Origin: Lachnospiraceae bacterium
Lineage (GTDB): Bacteria; Bacillota_A; Clostridia; Lachnospirales; Lachnospiraceae
Assembly: GCA_009774655.1 (NCBI GenBank)
Contig: VSOD01000014.1
Coordinates: forward strand, 1-22,238
DNA: 22,238 nucleotides
Direction of reading: 5' to 3'
The notes under the pieces were generated by a model that searched no databases, was not told the DNA's origin, and saw nothing but the letters and a program-made list of their open reading frames with translations. Of the stretch, positions 21,686 to 22,238 are shown piece by piece. The position numbers and the translations under genes were made by a program. The stretch's first letter is position 1, and every line of letters begins with the position of its first letter.

Positions 21686-22238
21686 ATGGCGCCTACAAGT
21701 TCAAGCGTGCGGCCATACTGTGGAAGAGAACCATATATTTTTATCAGCTATGCCCATCGGAACGAGACGGAGGTCTACAGGATCATCGAAAGGATGCAGG
21801 CGGAAGGATATCGGATATGGTATGACAGAGGCATTGATCCTGGAACGGAGTGGGCCGATAATATTGCGGAGCGGGTTGCATCCTGCGATTATTTCATCGC
21901 ATTTATCACAAAGGAATATCTGAAATCGACCAACTGTCTGGATGAACTCAGTTTTGCCCGGGACAAAGAGAAAAAACGACTGCTGGTGTATCTGTCCAAT
22001 GTGACTCTGCCGGACGGCATCAGCATGAGATCTAACCGCCTTCAGGCCATTCATAAGTATGCCTATGCACAGGAGGAAGAGTTTTACGAAAAACTGTTCC
22101 GGGCAAAGGGGATCGACAGCAGCAGGGCAGCATCTTCCGATCGTCCGGAAAGTGCCGTCGCCCCGTATGTGGAAGAGTCCCCGCGGGAGTCGGAGGAAAG
22201 AATTTCTGCACCCTTGCCCGGCGGGGAGGCATGTCAGG
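21686..22238 (+). CDS. TIR-domain protein (3' end outside window)
   Basis: The frame stays open from ATG 21686 to the last base, 184 codons seen. GGGAGG (21673-21678) lies 7 nt upstream. Residues 16-115 are a TIR domain: PYIFISYAHRNE (strand A, box 1 like), GYRIWYDRGIDPGTEW (BB-loop region), DYFIAFITKEYLKSTNC and the helix NCLDELSFA, where E87 occupies the position of the catalytic glutamate of NAD-cleaving TIRs. Residues ~116-140 look like the end of the fold (AIHKYAYAQEEEFYEKL), and the visible tail is hydrophilic, proline/serine/glutamate-rich. No membrane helix is visible. It may consume NAD or make a cyclic signal, or act as a scaffold. The C-terminal partner domain is not visible. Confidence 0.87.
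   Translation, partial: MAPTSSSVRPYCGREPYIFISYAHRNETEVYRIIERMQAEGYRIWYDRGIDPGTEWADNIAERVASCDYFIAFITKEYLKSTNCLDELSFARDKEKKRLLVYLSNVTLPDGISMRSNRLQAIHKYAYAQEEEFYEKLFRAKGIDSSRAASSDRPESAVAPYVEESPRESEERISAPLPGGEACQ

Overview
The window looks like a chromosomal segment of an anaerobic Firmicute, most likely a Clostridia/Lachnospiraceae gut bacterium. The basis is strong AGGAGG-type ribosome binding sites, Gram-positive style lipoproteins, a DUF815 ATPase, a FolB-FolK fusion, TTG/ATG start use and mixed GC content. This is a family-level impression, not a species call.

Positions 1-12058 are mostly core metabolism. The end of a folate operon comes first (folP C-terminus, folB-folK fusion), followed by a GNAT acetyltransferase. 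A membrane-anchored DUF5050 beta-propeller protein then converges on it from the other strand. A compact divergent promoter region (3011-3158) separates that gene from pheA (chorismate mutase/prephenate dehydratase), which is followed by a DUF815 AAA ATPase and the polyphosphate pair ppx-ppk1. Next come an AAA ATPase with a PD-(D/E)XK nuclease-like C-terminus, maf, and a small acidic protein of unknown function. A strong intrinsic terminator at 12131-12177 closes this block.

Positions 12261-13877 hold the most notable structure. A tyrosine recombinase gene (12657-13820, full catalytic set R-K-H-R-H-Y) is flanked by two perfect 26-bp inverted repeats (12428-12453 and 13852-13877). Each repeat has the anatomy of a recombinase core site: 7-bp inverted arms around an asymmetric 9-nt centre. 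Inside the left end is a promoter with a perfect TATAAT box that points outward, to the left, into a 71-bp hairpin that could terminate it. If the recombinase inverts the segment, that promoter would point right, directly into the operon that starts at 13959. This is the layout of the Salmonella Hin switch (invertase plus outward promoter inside the invertible DNA), built here with a tyrosine recombinase. The inversion is inferred, not observed.

Positions 13959-22238 form a same-strand series that the switch could control. It contains two zinc-ribbon single-pass membrane proteins (one with 14-residue tandem repeats), a DHH-family phosphoesterase with an extra C-terminal domain, and a lipoprotein with BspA-type leucine-rich repeats. 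That lipoprotein gene is coupled by an ATGA overlap to a second lipoprotein with an internal duplication and YD/Rhs-like repeats. A TIR-domain protein, cut off by the window end, completes the series. Together they suggest a phase-variable envelope module carrying a possible nucleotide-hydrolysing enzyme (DHH) and a possible NAD-cleaving effector (TIR). Its function is not known to me.
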